Below are positions 17,110 through 25,517 of a DNA stretch of 42,971 bases, in pieces. The DNA lies in assembly GCF_029871235.1 (NCBI RefSeq), contig NZ_SSOM01000077.1, positions 1-42,971 of the forward strand, written 5' to 3'. Made by a program: the position numbers and the translations under genes. A model generated the notes under the pieces. It was not told the DNA's origin. It saw nothing but the letters and a program-made list of their open reading frames with translations, and searched no databases. This DNA comes from Pseudomonas sp. BN411 (GTDB lineage: Bacteria; Pseudomonadota; Gammaproteobacteria; Pseudomonadales; Pseudomonadaceae). Each line of letters begins with the position of its first letter. Positions within the stretch are counted from its first letter, which is position 1.

Positions 17110-17198
17110 GATGGGTTTCGCAGGCTCTACCCATCCTACGGGGGCCCTCCGCAGCACGTGGGCGATCGTAGGATGGGTAGAGCGGAGCGAAACCCATC
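17110..17198. repeat. REP stem-loop (GATGGGTTTCG type)
   Basis: GATGGGTTTCG...CTACCCATCCTACG pairs with CGTAGGATGGGTAG...CGAAACCCATC, forming a long hairpin between benD and benK. It could act as an mRNA-stabilising or attenuating element between the two genes. Confidence 0.8.
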
Positions 17199-17207
17199 AC
17201 CGAGCTG

Positions 17208-17984
17208 TTAACCCAGGTCACCTCCGCCCACCGGCAGGGTGACGCCGGTGACGTAGGTGGCTTCGTCGGAGGCGAGGAAGAGGATCGCCCCCACCTGCTC
17301 GTCGATGGTCCCGTAGCGTTTCATCAGGCTGCTATCGATGGTCTGGTCCACGATCTGCTGGTACCAGACCTTTTCCTCTTCGCTCTGCTGCGCGGTGTTG
17401 CGCGGGATACGGCGCGGCGGTGCTTCGGTGCCGCCCGGTGCGGTAGCGTTGACGCGGATGCCGCGCTCGGCGTTCTCGAAGGCCAGGCAGGCGGTCAGGG
17501 CATTCACCCCGCCCTTGGCCGCGCCATAGGGCACGCGGTTCACGCCACGAGTGGCGATGGACGACACGTTGACGATGGCGCCCGCGCCCTGCCCCAGCAT
17601 GTAGGGCAGCGCGGCGTGGCAGCACCAGAGGGTGGGGAACAGCGAGCGGCGCACTTCGGCCTCGATCTCGTGCTCCTGGTAATGCTCGTAGGGCTTGGCC
17701 CAGATGGTCCCGCCCACGTTGTTGATCAGGATGTCCAGCCGGCCGAAGCGTTCCACGGCGGCGGCAGCCACGCGATGGCACTCGGCGAACTGTTCGAGGT
17801 CGGCGGTCAGGGCCAGCATCGACGCGCCGGAACCCAATTCGTCCTGCAGTTCGAAGACCAATTCGGAGCGGTCGACGGCCACGACATGCGCGCCCTCTTC
17901 CACCAGCCGCTCGACCACTCGGCGACCGATGCCCTGCGCCGCGCCGGTGACCAGCGCGACCTTGTTCTGGAATCTCTTGTACAT
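17208..17984 (-). CDS. benD: Benzoate cis-diol dehydrogenase (1,6-dihydroxycyclohexa-2,4-diene-1-carboxylate dehydrogenase)
   Basis: Short-chain dehydrogenase of 258 residues that oxidises and decarboxylates the benzoate cis-diol to catechol with NAD+. Seen: VALVTGAAQGIGRRV (nucleotide-binding TGxxxGxG), DILINNVGG, catalytic Ser in VNVSSIATRG, and the YGAAKGG Tyr-Lys pair near residues 150-155. GAG follows in the ribosome-binding site just before the ATG at 17984. It lies downstream of benC, separated by 105 bp that hold a REP palindrome. Confidence 0.95.
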   Translation of the reverse strand: MYKRFQNKVALVTGAAQGIGRRVVERLVEEGAHVVAVDRSELVFELQDELGSGASMLALTADLEQFAECHRVAAAAVERFGRLDILINNVGGTIWAKPYEHYQEHEIEAEVRRSLFPTLWCCHAALPYMLGQGAGAIVNVSSIATRGVNRVPYGAAKGGVNALTACLAFENAERGIRVNATAPGGTEAPPRRIPRNTAQQSEEEKVWYQQIVDQTIDSSLMKRYGTIDEQVGAILFLASDEATYVTGVTLPVGGGDLG

Positions 17985-18006
17985 GGCAGCCTCTTCAGAT
18001 GGCTTT

Positions 18007-18074
18007 TGTAGGAGCGAGCTCTGCTCGCGAACGGCTCGGTGCGAATCCTTTCGCGAGCAGAGCTCGCTCCTACA
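18007..18074. repeat. REP palindrome pair (TGTAGGAGCGAGC type)
   Basis: TGTAGGAGCGAGCTCTGCTC is mirrored by its complement ending CTCCTACA. It sits between benC and benD inside the operon, where such elements can set 3'-end stability of the upstream message. Confidence 0.88.
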
Positions 18075-18089
18075 GGGAATCGCGTGGGA

Positions 18090-19103
18090 TCAGGCCGCGC
18101 TGGCGGCGAACTTCTCGTAGTAGAAATTCGCGGGCGAGATGCCCTGCTCGCGGATGTACTGGCTGACCGCCTCGACCATGGGCGGCGGGCCGCACAGGTA
18201 GACATCCACGTCGCCGTCATTGAGGTGCTTCGGCGCGATGTGCTGGGTCACGTAGCCCTTCTGCGGGTAGCTGCTTTCCGGGTTGGCCACGCAGGCGCTG
18301 TAGGTGAAGTTGGGGATGCGCGCGGCGAAGGCTTCCAGCTTGTCCATCTCCACCAGATCGAAGTCGTTGGTCACGCCGTAGATCAGGTGCAGCGGGTGCT
18401 CGCTGCCCTCTTCCGCGATCTTTTCCAGCATCGCGGTGAAGGGCGCGAGGCCCGTGCCGCCAGCCAGCAGCAGCAGCGGACGACGGATGTCGCGCAGGTA
18501 GAAGCTGCCCAGCGGGCCGGCCAGGGACATGCTGTCGCCAGCCTTGGCCAGGCCGGTGAGGAAGCTGCTCATCAGACCGCCCGGGACGTTGCGGATCAGG
18601 AAGCTGACCTCGCCGTCCTTCTGCAGGGAGCTGAAGGAATAGGCGCGGGTCTGCTCGCTGCCCGGCACTTTCAGGTTCACGTACTGGCCCGGCAGGAAGG
18701 CCAGCTTGCTCAGGGACTCGCCCTTGATGGACAGCGCGATGGTGCTGTCGGACAGCTGGCGAACCGCGCTGATGCTGGCCTCGAAGCTCGCCTGCTGGGT
18801 CTTGCACACATCGGAGGATGCCGGCACGCGCACCACGCAATCGCTCTCGGCGCGCATCTGGCAGGTGAGCACATAACCCTGGGCGGCTTCGTCTTCGCTC
18901 AGTGCGTCTTCGATGTAATCCTGGCCCAGGTCATAGCGGCCGGCTTCGGCAAAGCACTTGCAGGTGCCGCAGGCGCCGTCGCGGCAGTCCAGCGGAATGT
19001 TGATGCCCTGGCGATAGGCCGCATCGGCCACGGTTTCGCTGGGAGTGGCGTCGATGAAACGGGTGACGCCGTCTTCGAAAGTCAGTGCGATCTTGTGAGT
19101 CAT
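18090..19103 (-). CDS. benC: Benzoate 1,2-dioxygenase, ferredoxin reductase component
   Basis: Electron-transfer protein of 337 residues that passes electrons from NADH to BenAB. The N-terminal plant-type 2Fe-2S domain has CRDGACGTCKCFAEAG and a fourth Cys in YVLTCQMRAESD. It is followed by an FAD domain (RAYSFSSL, a variant of RxYS) and an NAD domain (LLLLAGGTGLAPFTAML and DVYLCGPPPMVEAV). The ATG at 19103 is 10 bp past the benB stop with AGGG upstream; an in-frame GTG at 19112 is less likely. Confidence 0.95.
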   Translation of the reverse strand: MTHKIALTFEDGVTRFIDATPSETVADAAYRQGINIPLDCRDGACGTCKCFAEAGRYDLGQDYIEDALSEDEAAQGYVLTCQMRAESDCVVRVPASSDVCKTQQASFEASISAVRQLSDSTIALSIKGESLSKLAFLPGQYVNLKVPGSEQTRAYSFSSLQKDGEVSFLIRNVPGGLMSSFLTGLAKAGDSMSLAGPLGSFYLRDIRRPLLLLAGGTGLAPFTAMLEKIAEEGSEHPLHLIYGVTNDFDLVEMDKLEAFAARIPNFTYSACVANPESSYPQKGYVTQHIAPKHLNDGDVDVYLCGPPPMVEAVSQYIREQGISPANFYYEKFAASAA

Positions 19104-19113
19104 GGCAGGCACC

Positions 19114-19602
19114 CTAGATGTGGTAGACGTCGATGACCTGACGTACGTAATCGTTTTTCAAGACCACCTTCTTCGCCTTGATCAGCGGGCTCTCGCCGCG
19201 CACGTCGAGGGTGTAGAAGCTGGTGCCGAAATAGCTGTCCACGGTCTTGTAGCGGTAGCTCAGGGTGTGCCAGTTGAAGCGCACCTTGCACTGGCCGTCA
19301 GCCACTTCGAGGATCTCGATGTTGCTGATGTTGTGGGAGGTACGGGTGTCCGGCATGGTCGCGCTGGAGCGGTCGGTCTTGATGCGGAAGACGCGGTCTT
19401 CCAGGCCACCACGGTTGCCGTACCAGATCAGCGAGATTTCAGTCTGCGGGTCTTCGGTCAGCTCATCGCGGTCATCCCAGGACGGCATCCAGAAGCTGGC
19501 GTCGCTGGCATACAGCTCCAGCCAGTTGTCCCAGTCCTTGTCGTCCAGGTAGCGCGCTTCGCGGTAGAGGAAGTCGCGCACGGCGTCGTAAGAGATGCTC
19601 AT
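19114..19602 (-). CDS. benB: Benzoate 1,2-dioxygenase, small (beta) subunit
   Basis: Structural subunit of 162 residues of the ring-hydroxylating dioxygenase; it packs with BenA in an alpha3beta3 complex. Typical beta-subunit stretches are [32 protein letters not shown] and [13 protein letters not shown]. Its ATG overlaps the benA stop as ATGA, so translation is coupled and gives balanced subunit amounts. The usual length of the family is about 160 residues. Confidence 0.95.
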   Translation of the reverse strand: MSISYDAVRDFLYREARYLDDKDWDNWLELYASDASFWMPSWDDRDELTEDPQTEISLIWYGNRGGLEDRVFRIKTDRSSATMPDTRTSHNISNIEILEVADGQCKVRFNWHTLSYRYKTVDSYFGTSFYTLDVRGESPLIKAKKVVLKNDYVRQVIDVYHI

Positions 19603-20957
19603 TGCACGGCCTCCACGGGGATCAGTTGCTGCTCGGCCGCGGCGGCCTTGAGCATGGTCTCCTGCCAGTACTTGTGTTGCAGCACGAACAGGCCTTCGTC
19701 TTCGGTGCGCACGCCGGAGAGCAGCGGGTGCAGGTCGATTTCCTGGGCGGCGGCGTCAGCGCCTTCGACCCAGTGCTCGGCACCACGGGACATATCGTTC
19801 CAGCCACGGCTGCCCTGGTAGCCCAGTTGGCAGGAGCGGAATTCTTCGAGGTCGTCCGGGGTGGCCATGCCGCTCACGTTGAAGAAGTCTTCGTACTGGC
19901 GGATGCGCTTGGCGCGGGCATCGGCGCTCTCGCCTTTCGGCGCGATGCAGTAGATGGTGATTTCGGTCTGGTTGACGGAGATCGGCCGGGCGATACGGAT
20001 CTGCGAGCTGAACTGGTCCATCAGGTAGACGTTCGGGTACAGGCAGAGGTTGCGCGAGTTCTCGATCATCCAGTCGGCGCGAGCCTTGCCGAAGTCCTGG
20101 GCGAGCTCGTCGCGGCGCTCGTAGAGCGGACGGTCTTCCGGGTTGGCCCAGCGGGTCCAGAGCAGCAGGTGACCGTGGTCGAACGAGTAGAAACCACCGC
20201 CGTTCTTGGCCCAGCTGCCGGCGCTCATGGTCTTGATCTCTTCACCCGCTTCGCGCTGCTTGCGCTGGTTCTGGGTGGCGGCGTAGTTCCAGTGCACGGA
20301 ACTCACGTGGTAGCCGTCGGCGCCGTTCTCGGCGGTCAGCTTCCAGTTGCCTTCGTAGATGTAGCTGGAGGAACCACGCAGCACTTCCAGGCCTTCAGGG
20401 GACTGGTCGACGATCATGTCGATGATCTTGGCGGACTCGCCCAGGTGCTCGACGAGGGGCTTCACGTCGGCATTCAGGCTGCCGAAGAGGAAGCCGCGAT
20501 AGGACTCGAAGCGGGCGACTTTGGTCAGGTCGTGGGAGCCTTCGCAGTTGAAGCTGGACGGATAGCCGGCTTCAGCCGGGTCCTTCACCTTCAGCAGCTT
20601 GCCGGAGTTGTTGAAGGTCCAGCCGTGGAACGGGCAGGTATAGGAGGAGCGGTTACCGCTCTTGTGCCGGCACAGTTGCGCACCGCGATGGCTGCAGGCG
20701 TTGAGGAAGGCATTGAGCTCACCGTCCTTGTTGCGCGCGATGAAGATCGGCTGGCGCCCCATGTTGAGGGTGAGGTAGTCGTTCTTCTCGGGAATCTGGC
20801 TCTCGTGGGCGAGATAGATCCAGTTGCCTTCGAAGATGTGCTTCATCTCGAGTTCGAACAGGCGCGGGTCGGTGAACATCTCCCGCTTGCAGCGGTAGAC
20901 GCCCTTCTCTTTGTCATCCTCAAGCAGCGAGTGCAGGAAATCGAATCCCAGGGACAT
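19599..20957 (-). CDS. benA: Benzoate 1,2-dioxygenase, large (alpha) subunit
   Basis: Catalytic subunit of 452 residues that adds O2 across benzoate C1-C2. The Rieske 2Fe-2S ligands are Cys88 and His90 ([11 protein letters not shown]) and Cys108 and His111 ([10 protein letters not shown]). The mononuclear iron site is seen in [16 protein letters not shown] (two His near residues 220-230, with the bridging Asp). GGAGG lies 8 bp before the ATG at 20957. First gene of benABCD, preceded by two BenR-type direct repeats. Confidence 0.96.
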   Translation of the reverse strand: MSLGFDFLHSLLEDDKEKGVYRCKREMFTDPRLFELEMKHIFEGNWIYLAHESQIPEKNDYLTLNMGRQPIFIARNKDGELNAFLNACSHRGAQLCRHKSGNRSSYTCPFHGWTFNNSGKLLKVKDPAEAGYPSSFNCEGSHDLTKVARFESYRGFLFGSLNADVKPLVEHLGESAKIIDMIVDQSPEGLEVLRGSSSYIYEGNWKLTAENGADGYHVSSVHWNYAATQNQRKQREAGEEIKTMSAGSWAKNGGGFYSFDHGHLLLWTRWANPEDRPLYERRDELAQDFGKARADWMIENSRNLCLYPNVYLMDQFSSQIRIARPISVNQTEITIYCIAPKGESADARAKRIRQYEDFFNVSGMATPDDLEEFRSCQLGYQGSRGWNDMSRGAEHWVEGADAAAQEIDLHPLLSGVRTEDEGLFVLQHKYWQETMLKAAAAEQQLIPVEAVQ

Positions 20958-21020
20958 GGCCAGGGCCTCCGTTGTTATTGTTCAGGCCAGGTCAGGTTAG
21001 GGAGGCGGGAGAAACGGCAA

Positions 21021-21056
21021 TATCCGCTTTGTGCAGATCGCTATCCGTTTTTTGCA
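21021..21056 (-). promoter_or_regulatory. BenR/XylS-type direct repeats at the benA promoter
   Basis: On the minus strand, TGCA-N6-GGATA occurs twice, at 21056-21042 and 21035-21021, exactly 21 bp (two helical turns) apart. This matches the known TGCA-N6-GGNTA half-site of XylS/BenR activators. The proximal copy is about 64 bp before the benA ATG. A loose -10 (CTAACC, 21000-20995) would put the proximal repeat next to the -35, the usual position for activation. Confidence 0.85.
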
Positions 21057-21098
21057 AAGCGGTGGTGGATGTCAGGAAAGGTTTGTACGGGCGCAGCT

Positions 21099-21196
21099 TG
21101 TGGGGGCGAATTCATTCGCTGAGGGCAGCGCAGCTGCCCCCATCAAGGTCTCAGGGCAGACCTGCGGTCTGCATAGCGAATGAATTCGCCCCCACA
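21099..21196. repeat. REP palindrome pair between benR and benA
   Basis: TGTGGGGGCGAATTC at the left and its complement at the right, with two internal stems (GGGCAGCGC...GCTGCCC and GCAGACC-tgc-GGTCTGC). It ends 15 bp past the benR stop and could end benR transcription ahead of the benA promoter. Confidence 0.85.
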
Positions 21197-21211
21197 GAAA
21201 AGCAGGAGCAG

Positions 21212-22171
21212 CTACAGCCCCCGCCGCTTCAAGGTGTCCGACGGCAGCTCGCCAAACAGGCCCTTGTAGCTCTCGGAGAAACGCCCCAGGTGCAGGAAGC
21301 CGTAATCCAGCGCCAGTTCGGTGACGTTGCGGACGTTGCAGCTGGGGTCGGCCAGGCAGGCGCGGATGCGCTCCAGCTTCTTCTGGCGGATGTAGTGCTT
21401 GGGCGTGGTGCCCAGGTGGCGCTCGAACAGCGCGTAGAGGGAGCGCAGGCTCATGCTGGCCTGGCGGGCCAGGAATTCGCTGCTGATGTCCTGTTTCAGG
21501 TTGTGCTCGATGTAGGCCAGGATGCGCTCGAAGGACGCCTCCTGGCAGCCCAGGCTTTCGCGGCTGACGTTGGTCTTCATCAGGCTGAGCATCTTGCTCG
21601 CGACGATCTGCGCGTAATGCTCCTGCACCCTCGGCAGTGCGTCGCTGGCTTCCGCCTCCTGGCAGACCATGGCCAGCAGGCTGACGAAGCCTTCCAACTC
21701 GTTCAGCTGGTAGTTGTTCTGCAGGAAACGCACGCCGGGGCTCGGCCGATGCCAGCGCTGCTCCTCGCAGATGCTTTCCAGCAGCGTGGTCGGCATCTTC
21801 AGGATGAATTTTTCGCAATCATCCGAGTACGTCAGGTCCACCGGGTCGTCGGGGTTGATCAGCAGCAGTTCGCCGGGTGCCAGGTAGTGCTCCTGCTTGT
21901 GGCCGCGCCAGAGGCAATGGCCGCTGAGGAGAATCTGCAGGTGGTAGATGGTTTCCAGCGCCGGTGAGGTGACGCGCACGGCGCCGCCATAGCTGATGCG
22001 GCAGAGATCGAGGTTGGCGAACTTGCGGTGGTTGAGGCTGGCCTGCGGATGTCCGGCTGAGGGCAGCCGGATGCAGTGTGACCCGACATGCTGGTTCACA
22101 TATCCGGACACGGCATAGGGGTCCGCACGCTCGAACACCCTACTGCGTTCACTCAGCAGGCGACTATCCAT
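21212..22171 (-). CDS. benR: AraC/XylS-family activator of the ben genes
   Basis: Activator of 319 residues. The N-terminal half is the effector and dimerisation domain (SALETIYHLQILL-type core, seen as TSPALETIYHLQILLSGHCLWRG). The C-terminal 100 residues hold two AraC helix-turn-helix motifs: ISSEFLARQASMSLRSLYALFERHLGTTPKHYIRQKKL and NVTELALDYGFLHLGRFSESYKGLFGELPSDTLKRR. It lies upstream of benABCD on the same strand, and the matching direct repeats lie between the two genes. Benzoate as effector is known for BenR. Confidence 0.93.
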   Translation of the reverse strand: MDSRLLSERSRVFERADPYAVSGYVNQHVGSHCIRLPSAGHPQASLNHRKFANLDLCRISYGGAVRVTSPALETIYHLQILLSGHCLWRGHKQEHYLAPGELLLINPDDPVDLTYSDDCEKFILKMPTTLLESICEEQRWHRPSPGVRFLQNNYQLNELEGFVSLLAMVCQEAEASDALPRVQEHYAQIVASKMLSLMKTNVSRESLGCQEASFERILAYIEHNLKQDISSEFLARQASMSLRSLYALFERHLGTTPKHYIRQKKLERIRACLADPSCNVRNVTELALDYGFLHLGRFSESYKGLFGELPSDTLKRRGL

Positions 22172-22306
22172 GGATCAGGCACTCTTCTCGTTGTTGTACG
22201 TCGCAGGCGTCATGCCGGTTGGCAAGCGCCCGCGATCTTCGTTTCCGGATTCTATGTGAGCCTTTTCCTACATGCTGTGGCCAGGGATAAACGGTTGAGG
22301 ATAAGT

Positions 22307-22331
22307 GCGACCGGTTGTAACAACCGGTCGC
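22307..22331. terminator. Perfect hairpin after pcaK
   Basis: GCGACCGGTTG and its exact complement CAACCGGTCGC with only TAA between, 9 bp past the pcaK stop. There is no T-run, so it may be a weak terminator or a protein-binding palindrome upstream of benR. Confidence 0.4.
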
Positions 22332-22339
22332 GAACCGAC

Positions 22340-23689
22340 TCAGGTTGCGTCGGCGTGGCTCACGATCCCCTTTATCACCACGGCAGTAGTCGCGATGGCG
22401 GCCGGCACCACCAACGCGGTCAACACTTGTTCGAAGTTCCAGCCCAGGCCCAGCAGGGTCGCGCCGATCCAGGCACCCAGGATAGCGCCGAAGCGGCCGA
22501 TGCCGAGCATCCAGGACACGCCGGTGGCGCGGCCCTGGGTCGGGTAGAAACGCGCCGCCAGGGACGGCATGGCCGATTGCGCACCGTTGACGCACATGCC
22601 GGCCAGCAGGACCAGGGTGGCCAGCAGGGTCACTTCACCCAGGCTCTGCCCCACGAAATACGCGAACACGCCCGCCATCAGGTAGAACGCGCCGATCACC
22701 TTGTGCGGATTGAAACGGTCCATGGCCCAGCCCACGCCAACGGCACTGAGCACGCCGCCAAACTGGAACAGCGCGCCGATGAAGGCGGCCTGTTCCATGC
22801 TGGCGCCGCTGTCGCGCATCAGGGTGGGCAACCAGCTGGTGAGCAGGTAGACGATCACCAGGCCCATGAAATAGGTCAGCCAGAGCAGCAGGGTTCCGGC
22901 GCTGTAGGTGCCGGAGAAGATCACCTTGAAGACGTTGCGGCTCTGTACGGTCTTCTGTTCCGGCACGCTGAAGCCACTGGCGGTGGCCACTTCACCCGGC
23001 GCGATGGGAGCAAGCACCTTGCGCACCTGGTCCGCGCCCTTGTTGCGCACCACCAGGAAGCGCGCCGACTCCGGCAGCCAGATCAACAGCACCACGGCAA
23101 GCGCCAACGGCAGGATGCCGCCGAGCAGCAGCAGGCTGTGCCAACCGTAGGCCGGGATCATCGAGGCGGAAACGAAGCCGCCGGACGCCATGCCGAGGTT
23201 GAAGCCGCAGAACATGCTGGTCACTAGCAACGACTTGAGGCGCTCCGGGGTGTATTCGGAGAGCAGCGTGGTGGCGTTGGGCATGGCGGCGCCCAGGCCA
23301 AGGCCGGTGAGGAAGCGCAAGAACAGCAGTTGTTCGAGATTGGCGCTGAAGGCGGAAATCAGGCTGAACAGACCGAACAGAAACACTGCCGTTACCAGCA
23401 CCACCTTGCGCCCGAAGCGGTCGGCCATGGGGCCGGAACCGAGGGCGCCGAAGACCATGCCGATGAGCGCGGCGCTCATCACCGGGCCGAGGCTGGCGCG
23501 GTCGATGCCCCAGTCCTGGGTCAGCGCCGGGGCGATGAAGCCCATGGCGGCGGTATCCAGGCCGTCGAGGAAAACGATGAGGAAACACAGCAACACGACG
23601 CGCCATTGATAGGCGGATAGCGGCTGGGCGTTGATGAAGGATTGGACATCTAGGGTGCCCGTGGCGGGCAGGTGGGCTGGGCTGGTCAT
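22340..23689 (-). CDS. pcaK: 4-Hydroxybenzoate / protocatechuate MFS transporter
   Basis: Inner-membrane symporter of 449 residues with 12 hydrophobic segments. The first-segment motif FLIVFLDGLDTAAMGFIAPAL (DGxD) and the loop motif GPMADRFGRKVVL are those of the aromatic acid:H+ symporter family; IWLPESARFLVVR precedes the central loop. The ATG at 23689 has AGGA 8 bp upstream. It lies directly downstream of pcaR, as in P. putida, but the pcaF/T/B genes that follow there are replaced by benR. Also reported in this family: a role in chemotaxis to aromatic acids. Confidence 0.9.
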   Translation of the reverse strand: MTSPAHLPATGTLDVQSFINAQPLSAYQWRVVLLCFLIVFLDGLDTAAMGFIAPALTQDWGIDRASLGPVMSAALIGMVFGALGSGPMADRFGRKVVLVTAVFLFGLFSLISAFSANLEQLLFLRFLTGLGLGAAMPNATTLLSEYTPERLKSLLVTSMFCGFNLGMASGGFVSASMIPAYGWHSLLLLGGILPLALAVVLLIWLPESARFLVVRNKGADQVRKVLAPIAPGEVATASGFSVPEQKTVQSRNVFKVIFSGTYSAGTLLLWLTYFMGLVIVYLLTSWLPTLMRDSGASMEQAAFIGALFQFGGVLSAVGVGWAMDRFNPHKVIGAFYLMAGVFAYFVGQSLGEVTLLATLVLLAGMCVNGAQSAMPSLAARFYPTQGRATGVSWMLGIGRFGAILGAWIGATLLGLGWNFEQVLTALVVPAAIATTAVVIKGIVSHADAT

Positions 23690-23887
23690 GCAAGAATTCC
23701 TGCTTTGGCCCTCCTCCGCATACGGACCGTTCTCTGCGGTCTCTGACGGGGAAGACCCGGACTGGACAGGAATGAGGGCGTGTCCGGTGCTTCTGGTGTC
23801 ACCGGATCGAACTCTCATTGTTGTTATTGGCCGCGCTGGCTGGTGGCGCGGCTGTGCAGACCATACGAAGAGCAGGCTGGGCGTTCA

Positions 23888-23921
23888 ATTCGATAATCGG
23901 CAAAGCGTTCGAATATCGAAC
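23888..23921 (-). promoter_or_regulatory. PcaR-type sites upstream of pcaK
   Basis: A 15-bp palindrome GTTCGAATATCGAAC at 23907-23921 and a second ATTCGATAATCG half at 23888-23899. Both resemble the GTTCGATAATCGC sequence known for PcaR. The site lies about 200 bp before the pcaK ATG, implying a long leader. Confidence 0.7.
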
Positions 23922-23948
23922 AATGTTTGGTCAGGGCGATAAAACCCT

Positions 23949-24042
23949 TGTAGGGGCGAATTCATTCGCCAAGCAGGCCGAAGGTCTGCCCTGCTATCGG
24001 GGGGCAGCTTCGCTGCCCTTGGCGAATGAATTCGCCCCTACA
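23949..24042. repeat. REP palindrome pair between pcaR and pcaK
   Basis: TGTAGGGGCGAATTCATTCG on the left and its complement on the right, with inner stems around GCAGGCCGAAGGTCTGC and GGGCAGCTTCGCTGCCC. It ends 22 bp past the pcaR stop, where it can separate the two transcripts. Confidence 0.85.
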
Positions 24043-24063
24043 GATGCCCTGACGACTGAACAT

Positions 24064-24906
24064 TCAGTGGAACAACCGCGTACTCAGGTCCTTGCTGGCT
24101 TCCAGCAGTGCTGGCAGGAAGCGGGTTTCCAACTCCTGGCGGCTGATGCGGCCGACGTGGGTGCCCACGTTCAGCGCGGCGAGCACCTGGCCGGCGGAAT
24201 CGCGTACCGGAACCGCCACCGAGCGCAGGCCCATTTCCAGTTCCTGGTCGATGATCACCCAGCCCTGACGGCGGATTTCCGCGATGCTGGCGCGCAGCCC
24301 TTCAGCGGTGTGCACGGTGCGGCTGGTCTTCACCTGCAGGTCGGCGTGTTCGAGGTAGTCGTCCAGGGCGGCGTCATCCAGGGCGGCAAGCAGGATGCGG
24401 CCCATGGAGGTGCAGTAGGCCGGGAGGCGGCTGCCGACGCTGAGGTCCACGGAGATTAACCGGTTGGGCGTGGCCGAACGGGCGATGTAGAGGATTTCGT
24501 CGCCTTCCAGGGTGGCCATGGAGCAGGCTTCGTGGAGCTGGTCGCTAAGGCGGTCGAGGATCGGCTGTGCGGTAACCGCCAGGGGCGTCGAGGACAGGTA
24601 GGCGTGGCCCAGCGTCAGCACCTTGGGCAGCAGCGAGTAGGTCCGTCCGTCGGTGGTGACGTAGCCCAGCTTCATCAGCGTATGCAGGCAGCGGCGCACG
24701 GCGGCACGAGGAATCTCGGTGCGGTGGCTGATCTGGGCGATGGTCAGGTGGCGCTTGCGCTCCTGGAATGCATGGATTACCGCGAGCCCCCGAGCCAGGG
24801 AGGTCATGAAGTTGGGATCACCGGTGAAGGCTTCGATGCGCTTGGCCGGCGAGGCAATGATCGGCGGGGCAAGGGGCGGCAGCGGAGAGCGTAGTTCGTC
24901 GGTCAT
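24064..24906 (-). CDS. pcaR: IclR-family regulator of protocatechuate / beta-ketoadipate genes
   Basis: Regulator of 280 residues. An N-terminal winged helix (FMTSLARGLAVIHAFQERKRHLTIAQISHRTEIPRAAVRRCLHTL, about residues 34-80) is followed by an IclR effector domain with EILYIARSATPNRLISVDLSVGSRLPAYCTSMGRILLA. The effector known for PcaR is beta-ketoadipate. The ATG at 24906 is the first that excludes the promoter palindrome; a longer frame to 25059 would run through it. Immediately upstream of pcaK on the same strand, with matching operators before both genes. Confidence 0.9.
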   Translation of the reverse strand: MTDELRSPLPPLAPPIIASPAKRIEAFTGDPNFMTSLARGLAVIHAFQERKRHLTIAQISHRTEIPRAAVRRCLHTLMKLGYVTTDGRTYSLLPKVLTLGHAYLSSTPLAVTAQPILDRLSDQLHEACSMATLEGDEILYIARSATPNRLISVDLSVGSRLPAYCTSMGRILLAALDDAALDDYLEHADLQVKTSRTVHTAEGLRASIAEIRRQGWVIIDQELEMGLRSVAVPVRDSAGQVLAALNVGTHVGRISRQELETRFLPALLEASKDLSTRLFH

Positions 24907-24948
24907 TCTTGTTGTCCTTGGTGGATCGCAGACACGGCAGGTGCGGCC

Positions 24949-24978
24949 GATTATCGAACCAAAGTTCGATAATCGCAA
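24949..24978 (-). promoter_or_regulatory. pcaR promoter covered by an 11-bp PcaR palindrome
   Basis: GATTATCGAAC (24949-24959) and its exact complement (24964-24974) lie 4 bp apart; the right arm runs on as GTTCGATAATCGCAA, near-identical to the known PcaR site. On the minus strand, TTGCGA (24978-24973), a 17-bp spacer and GATAAT (24955-24950) form the promoter. The operator covers the promoter entirely, consistent with self-repression. Confidence 0.75.
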
Positions 24979-25505
24979 TTGACCCTGACGCCCCCGGCTC
25001 TTACTTTTGCCCCCGCCACGCGGCGCCCCGGTTTGATCAGGTACCTCGGCGCCTGGCAACGGCTCCGCTCAAGAGGCGCCAGCCGGAATCCCCCTCGCAG
25101 ACGCCACCACCCCGGCGCGCTATCCGCGCGTTCGGGGCTGGCAATTCCCAGATTTGGGCAGCCGCATCCAACCCGAACTTCAATTCATGGATGAACGGCA
25201 ATATTGACTCTCGATTATGGGCGCAGAGTGATATCGCCATTTCGTATTGCTCAAACTTGGAAAACAACTCAACTCGTTGCTAGCGTAATCTGGAAAACAA
25301 TAACAACACTGTCTTGGTTCTTCTTTCATCCCCATCCATACCCTGCACCACAGAGCGTCAGATAAACCCCACATTCATTTCTGCCACCAGGTGAAATCCC
25401 GGCGGTACCGCTCGCGCATTCGTCGCGTCCTCGGCCTTCCTGACCAGTCATCTGGAGATAAGGTCGAGCATGGAACAGATCGAGCATATGACTGAAATGA
25501 AACCT
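24979..25505. other. Non-coding stretch before the NHL gene
   Basis: No supportable gene in about 530 bp: short frames on either strand lack ribosome-binding sites and family likeness. The left half (to about 25190) is GC-rich, and the right half (about 25190-25380) is clearly AT-richer than the surroundings, which may mark the edge of acquired DNA. TTGACC (24980-24985), 17 bp, TACTTT is a weak rightward promoter candidate. Confidence 0.5.
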
Positions 25506-25517
25506 GAGGATCGCGCC

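Noticed and set aside
25037-25374. Short open frames between pcaR and the NHL gene
   Set aside because: No ribosome-binding sites, no family likeness and overlapping frames on both strands.
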